8,359 nt of DNA from positions 1 to 8,359 of the forward strand of contig JBFWRS010000084.1 in NCBI GenBank assembly GCA_050248795.1, read 5' to 3'. The notes below the pieces were generated by a model, which was not told the DNA's origin, made no database searches, and saw only the letters and a list, made by a program, of their open reading frames with translations. Numbering within the stretch: the first letter of the stretch is position 1; each line of letters opens with the position of its first letter. The position numbers were made by a program, and so were the translations under genes. Below, piece after piece: positions 4,977 to 8,359 of this stretch. This DNA is from CAZTDU01 sp050248795. GTDB taxonomy: Bacteria > Pseudomonadota > Gammaproteobacteria > Burkholderiales > SG8-39.

Positions 4977-5677
4977 TACAGCCCGAGATAGGCCTCCTTC
5001 ACTTGTTGGTCTTCGAAGAGATCAGCGCCAGTGCCGGTGAGCACGATGCGGCCAGTCTCGAGCACGTAGCCGCGGTCGGCCACGGCAAGCGCCGCGCGGG
5101 CGTTCTGGTCCACCAGGAAAATGGTCGTGCGCGCCGCTTTCAGCGCGCGCACCTTGGTGAATATCTCTTCCACTAGCCGCGGCGCGAGCCCCATCGAGGG
5201 CTCGTCGAGCAGCAGCAGGCGGGGTTTGGCCATCAGGCCGCGGCCCATGGCGAGCATCTGCTGCTGGCCGCCCGAGAGGACCCCGGCGGCCTGGCGGCGC
5301 CGTTCCTTCAGGGCGGGGAACATCGCGTACACGCGCTCAAGCTCGGCGTCGCTCTCGGCGCGCGTCCGGGTGTAGGCCCCTAGCCTGAGGTTATCCTCGA
5401 CCGAAAGCGGGCCAAACACCTGCCGGCCCTCGGGCACCTGGACGATGCCGCGCCTGACGCGCCGCTCGGCGCGCTCGTGCGTGATGTCCGCGCCCGCGAA
5501 GGTCACGCGCCCGCCGGACGCCGGCTGTACGCCAGACAGCGTGCGCAGGAGCGTCGTCTTGCCGGCGCCGTTCGCGCCCACCAGCGCCACCAACTCGCCG
5601 TCCTCCACCGTCAGATCGATTCCCGCGAGCGCCTGGATGCGCCCGTAATGGCTGGTCAGGGCGCTGACCTCTAGCAT
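4976..5677 (-). CDS. livF: Branched-chain amino acid type ABC transporter ATPase LivF
   Basis: One of the two cytoplasmic ATPases that drive a HAAT-family (Liv-type) importer. The 233 residues match the usual LivF length. The Walker A motif GANGAGKTT is at 34-42, Q80 and VPEGRQVF (the LivF-typical Q-loop) at 80-88, the signature LSGGQQQM at 134-141, Walker B LLLLDEPS at 154-161, and the switch region FLVDQNARAA near 187-196. LivF proteins usually have VEQN there; the Asp is a mild variant. The ATG lies inside the end of livG with a 7-base overlap, so the two are translationally coupled. It is the last gene of the operon, and no obvious terminator follows the stop. Confidence 0.95.
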   Translation of the reverse strand: MLEVSALTSHYGRIQALAGIDLTVEDGELVALVGANGAGKTTLLRTLSGVQPASGGRVTFAGADITHERAERRVRRGIVQVPEGRQVFGPLSVEDNLRLGAYTRTRAESDAELERVYAMFPALKERRRQAAGVLSGGQQQMLAMGRGLMAKPRLLLLDEPSMGLAPRLVEEIFTKVRALKAARTTIFLVDQNARAALAVADRGYVLETGRIVLTGTGADLFEDQQVKEAYLGL

Positions 5678-6450
5678 GACGCGGGCTCCGCGCTTCCCAG
5701 ATAGGCGTCGATGACCGCGGGGTCGTTGCGCACCCGTTCGGCCGTGCCTTCACAGAGCTTGCGGCCGTAATCGAGCACCACGATGTGGTCCGAGACGCCC
5801 ATCACCAGGCGCATGTTGTGCTCTACCAGCACCACCATAACGCCTGACTGCACCAGCCGGGTGATGAGCCGGTTGATCTCGTGCGTCTCGGTCGGGTTGA
5901 GGCCCGCCGCGGGCTCATCGAGCAGCAATATTTTCGGCTTGCCGCCTAGCGCGCGGGCGATCTCCAAGCGCTTGAGCGCGCCGTAGGGCAAGGCATCGGT
6001 GCCGGCGTCGAGATAATCGCCCAGGCCGACGAAGCGCATCAGCTCGGCGGCCTCCTCCCGGCTCTCGCGCTCGCCCGCGGCCAGGCTGGGAAATCGCAGC
6101 AGCGCCGCCAACCAGCCGCCGCGCTCGCGCAGGTGGCGCCCGACCATCACGTTTTCGAGCGCGCTCATGTTGAAGAAGATCTGCAGGTTCTGGAAGGTGC
6201 GCGCCATGCCGCGCGCGGCGAGCTGGTGCGGCGCGAGCCCGGTCACGTCCGCACCTTCGAACACCACCTTGCCCGCGGAGGGTGCGTAGATGCCGGTGAG
6301 CAGATTAAGCAGCGTGGTCTTGCCCGCGCCATTGGGCCCGATGATCGAGTTCACCTTGCCCCGCTCGAGCTCGAAGGACACCTGGTCCACCGCGAGCACG
6401 CCGCCGAACTCCTTCGATAGCGCCGTTACGCTGAGTTGCGGCGCGCTCAT
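5671..6450 (-). CDS. livG: Branched-chain amino acid type ABC transporter ATPase LivG
   Basis: The second ATPase of the Liv-type importer, 259 residues. Walker A GPNGAGKTT is at 38-46, the Q-loop TFQN at 85-88, the atypical but LivG-normal signature LPYGALKRLEIARAL at 154-168, Walker B KILLLDEP at 173-180, and the H-loop LVEHNM with His211. The insertion around 100-140 (NVMVGRH, then RERGGWLAALLRFPSLAAGE) is a LivG hallmark that separates it from LivF. ATG 6450 overlaps the livM stop as ATGA. A longer open frame continues upstream to 7260 but runs through livM in another frame and is not coding. The C-terminus (AEPASC) overlaps the livF start. Confidence 0.95.
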   Translation of the reverse strand: MSAPQLSVTALSKEFGGVLAVDQVSFELERGKVNSIIGPNGAGKTTLLNLLTGIYAPSAGKVVFEGADVTGLAPHQLAARGMARTFQNLQIFFNMSALENVMVGRHLRERGGWLAALLRFPSLAAGERESREEAAELMRFVGLGDYLDAGTDALPYGALKRLEIARALGGKPKILLLDEPAAGLNPTETHEINRLITRLVQSGVMVVLVEHNMRLVMGVSDHIVVLDYGRKLCEGTAERVRNDPAVIDAYLGSAEPASC

Positions 6451-7388
6451 TTGCGCTTCCTCGCCAGCGCCAGTATCAGGCTCGGCAGCAAACCGCGCGG
6501 AAAGAAGATAATGGTGGAAATCATCACCGCGCCGAACACCACCATCTCGTATTCCTTGAGCACCGTGAGGAGTTGCGGCAACAGCGTGAGCGCGGCGGCG
6601 CCGATGACCGCGCCGAAAGTCGAGGCCATGCCGCCGAACACCACCATGACCACCAACTCGACGGAATGGAAAAAACCGACCTTGCCGGGCGTGATGAAGC
6701 CCGAATAGTGCGCCGTCATGCTGCCCGCGACCGAGGCGAACACCGCCGAAATGACGAATATGCCGACCTTGGCGCGCGTCGCATCGATGCCCGAGACCTG
6801 CGCGCCGACTTCCGAGCCGTGCAGCGCGCGCAGCGCGCGGCCTGCCGGCGATTCGATCAGGTTGAGCGCGATCCACACCGCGGCCAGCAGCCCGGCGCCG
6901 ACGATCCAGTACCAGGCGCGCTCGCCCGCCAGGCTCAGCCCGAACAGCGTGAATGCCGGCACGCTCATCCCGTCGGGCCCACCCGTGAGGCGGTCCTCGG
7001 TGACGACCACGATCGAAATGATGATGCCCATGCCGAGCGTCGCCATTGCGAGGTAATGCCCTTTCAGTTTCAGGATCGGGCGGCCGACCAGCAGCGCGAT
7101 CAGCGCCACGCCGGCGGTGGTCGCGGCCAGCGCGGCCACGGGCGGCCAGCCGTAGCGCGCTGTAAGGATCGCCGAACCGTACGCCCCGAGGCCGAAGAAT
7201 CCGGCGTGACCAAGGCTGATCTGCCCCGCGTAGCCGATCAGCAGGTTGAGGCCCACGCACACGATCGCGTTGATGCCGACGAGGATCGCGACCTCGTACC
7301 AGTAGTTGTTCGCGAGAGCGAGCGGCAGGAGCAGAATCACTGCCGCCAGCAGCGCGAGCCCCCCGGTGCGCGGCGTTCTCCAGTCCAT
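6447..7388 (-). CDS. livM: Branched-chain amino acid type ABC transporter permease LivM
   Basis: An inner-membrane permease subunit of 313 residues that pairs with LivH to form the translocation pore. The N-terminal half carries the LivM signature NLLIGYAGQISLGHAGFFGL (48-67). A polar loop with DRLTGGPDGMSVP (132-144) is also diagnostic, as is the coupling-loop region ESPAGRALRALHGSEVGAQV (179-198) that docks with the ATPases. Hydrophobic stretches suggest 8-10 membrane segments. The C-terminal GGMASTFGAVIGAAALTLLP matches the family. ATG 7388 follows the livH stop by two bases and gives the usual length; longer frames upstream overlap livH and are rejected. The basic C-terminus (ARKRK) is on the cytoplasmic side by the positive-inside rule. 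Confidence 0.95.
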   Translation of the reverse strand: MDWRTPRTGGLALLAAVILLLPLALANNYWYEVAILVGINAIVCVGLNLLIGYAGQISLGHAGFFGLGAYGSAILTARYGWPPVAALAATTAGVALIALLVGRPILKLKGHYLAMATLGMGIIISIVVVTEDRLTGGPDGMSVPAFTLFGLSLAGERAWYWIVGAGLLAAVWIALNLIESPAGRALRALHGSEVGAQVSGIDATRAKVGIFVISAVFASVAGSMTAHYSGFITPGKVGFFHSVELVVMVVFGGMASTFGAVIGAAALTLLPQLLTVLKEYEMVVFGAVMISTIIFFPRGLLPSLILALARKRK

Positions 7389-7390
7389 CG

Positions 7391-8266
7391 CTAGACGCGC
7401 TCGGCGCTCTTCTTGCCGAACAGGCCGCTCGGCATGAAGAAGAGCACCGCGAGGATGATGACGAACGCGATCGCGTCCTTGTACGCCGAGCTCACGTAGC
7501 CCGCGCCGAGGCTCTCGACGATGCCGAGCACAAGGCCGCCCACCACCGCACCGGCGCCGCTGCCCAGTCCGCCGAGGATGGCGGCGGCGAACCCCTTGAG
7601 CCCGAGCATCACGCCGACATCCCACGTGGTCAGGGTGATCGGCGCGATCAGGATTCCCGCGATCGCGCCGAGCGCGGCCGACAGTCCGAACGACATCAGC
7701 AGCACGAAGCGCACGTTGATACCGCACAACTGCGCCGCGAGCGGGTTGTGCGACGTCGCGAGCATCGCCTTGCCGGTCAGCGTGCGGCCGAAGAACCAGC
7801 CCAGCAGCAGCACGATGGCGAAGCTCACGCCCAGCACCCACAGGCTCTGCGGCAGGATGGTCGCGCCCGCGAGCTCGATCGGCTTGTCGCCCGAGAACGG
7901 CTGCAGCGCGTGCAGGTTCTTGTCCCAGACCAGCGTGGCGAGGCCGCGCAGCAGGATCGAGGCGCCGATGGTGATGATGATCAGCGTGACCACGGACGCG
8001 CCGCGCGCCGGCTCGACGGCGAATTTCTCCAGCGCGAGGCCGACGGCGACCGCCGCGAGCACCGCGGCCGGCACCGCCAGCGCCAGCGGCAGGCCCGCGC
8101 CGGCGAACGACACGGTGGCCATGCCGCCGATCATCACGAATTCGCCCTGCGCGAAGTTGATGACGTGGCTCGCGTTGTAGATGATCGCGAAGCCGAGCGC
8201 CACCAGCGCGTAGATCGCGCCGATGGTCAGCCCGCCGAGCAGGTACTGAGCGAGCTGCGCGCTCAT
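7391..8266 (-). CDS. livH: Branched-chain amino acid type ABC transporter permease LivH
   Basis: The first transporter gene in the window's operon: an inner-membrane permease of 291 residues. Family marks are GLTIGAIYALVALGFAIIYN (12-31), the conserved VINFAQGEFVMIGG (35-48) and the cytoplasmic coupling segment GRTLTGKAMLATSHNPLAAQ with LCGIN (160-184). The last is GLKGFAAAILGGLGSGAGAVVGG (222-244). Around eight hydrophobic helices are visible, and the end MPSGLFGKK is typical. ATG 8266 matches the usual family start; only a weak purine-rich stretch precedes it. The first 33 bases of the gene lie in the terminal inverted repeat and are duplicated at 94-127. The ligand cannot be told from permease sequence: Liv-type systems carry branched-chain amino acids, but also urea, short amides and aromatic acids. 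Confidence 0.95.
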   Translation of the reverse strand: MSAQLAQYLLGGLTIGAIYALVALGFAIIYNASHVINFAQGEFVMIGGMATVSFAGAGLPLALAVPAAVLAAVAVGLALEKFAVEPARGASVVTLIIITIGASILLRGLATLVWDKNLHALQPFSGDKPIELAGATILPQSLWVLGVSFAIVLLLGWFFGRTLTGKAMLATSHNPLAAQLCGINVRFVLLMSFGLSAALGAIAGILIAPITLTTWDVGVMLGLKGFAAAILGGLGSGAGAVVGGLVLGIVESLGAGYVSSAYKDAIAFVIILAVLFFMPSGLFGKKSAERV

Positions 8267-8359
8267 ATCGCCGACCGCCTTCTACGCCAATTACTCAAGC
8301 AGCATCCAGTCGCCGCTTTTAACCTCGAGCATCCGGAACGCGGTGAGGTCCAGGCCCAT
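8233..8359. repeat. Right copy of the 127-bp perfect terminal inverted repeat
   Basis: This is the exact reverse complement of bases 1-127. Here the repeat sits in a sensible gene context on the minus strand: the 3' end of an upstream gene, a 24-nt gap, then the start of livH, which continues uninterrupted to a full-length permease. I therefore treat this copy as the authentic locus and the left copy as the duplicate. Confidence 0.97.
8291..8359 (-). CDS. 3' end of the gene upstream of livH (partial)
   Basis: Twenty-two codons and a TAA stop (8291-8293) of a gene that enters from beyond the window edge, 24 bases upstream of livH and on the same strand. It is therefore probably the preceding gene of the same operon. 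The ending FRMLEVKSGDWMLLE has the look of a last beta strand. In liv-type clusters this place is often taken by the periplasmic substrate-binding protein (LivK), and that is a reasonable guess, but so few residues do not allow identification. Confidence 0.5.
   Translation of the reverse strand: MGLDLTAFRMLEVKSGDWMLLE

Noticed and set aside
5671..7260. 529-residue frame fusing a long N-terminal extension to LivG
   Set aside because: The upstream part is an arginine-rich shadow frame across livM; LivG has its normal length from ATG 6450, with an ATGA overlap to livM.
6573..7394. 273-residue plus-strand frame opposite livM
   Set aside because: Asp/Arg/His-rich antisense shadow of a membrane-protein gene.
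6447..7841. 464-residue version of LivM
   Set aside because: The extra N-terminal part lies within livH in another frame; ATG 7388 gives the normal length directly after the livH stop.
1..8359. Whole window as a transposon or linear plasmid with terminal inverted repeats
   Set aside because: The terminal repeat is coding sequence of a gene end and livH, no active transposase or terminal-protein gene is present, and the 127-bp length fits an assembly overlap.

Overview
The window reads as a GC-rich environmental bacterium, most likely a metagenomic contig. No rRNA, tRNA or CRISPR was seen. The livHMGF cluster, the Lrp/MDR pair and the IS remnants look proteobacterial (Burkholderiales-like, an impression from protein style). 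The M16-peptidase tail plus alanine dehydrogenase at the left, with a GACGGAAG-type repeat around it, looks as if it comes from another lineage; Gemmatimonadota is my guess from memory, not a demonstrated assignment.

Layout, left to right. 1-127 is an exact reverse complement of 8233-8359: it holds the 3' end of an unidentified gene and the first 11 codons of livH. At 127/128 the sequence switches abruptly to the 3' end of an M16 (insulinase-like) peptidase, followed by a complete alanine dehydrogenase gene (ald, 367-1482, +). 1511-1665 is a decayed acyl-CoA ligase scrap. 1714-2172 (-) is an Lrp/AsnC-family regulator, divergent from a zinc-less quinone-oxidoreductase-like MDR enzyme (2345-3349, +). 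The shared intergenic region holds a short upstream ORF and a dyad. 3350-4250 is a graveyard of mobile-element scraps: an IS3-type OrfB C-terminus and an IS91-type transposase N-terminus. 4252-4683 (-) is a small FlK-type acyl-CoA thioesterase with an intact Thr/Glu/His triad. 4976-8266 (-) is a complete, tightly packed branched-chain amino acid type ABC transporter core (LivF, LivG, LivM, LivH).

The liv genes form one translationally coupled operon running right to left: a 2-nt gap between livH and livM, an ATGA overlap between livM and livG, and a 7-nt overlap between livG and livF. They encode two permeases and two ATPases for uptake of branched-chain amino acids or a related carboxylate. 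No substrate-binding protein is complete in the window, though the gene ending just before livH could be one. Ald (alanine/pyruvate), the Lrp-type regulator and the Liv transporter share an amino-acid theme, but they are separated by debris and I do not claim one system.

The strongest structural signal is the 127-bp perfect inverted repeat at the two ends. Its length equals a common maximum k-mer of de Bruijn assemblers. I read it as an assembly-graph or chimera signature, or the inner edge of a longer genomic inverted repeat, rather than a mobile element. I found no convincing undescribed system.
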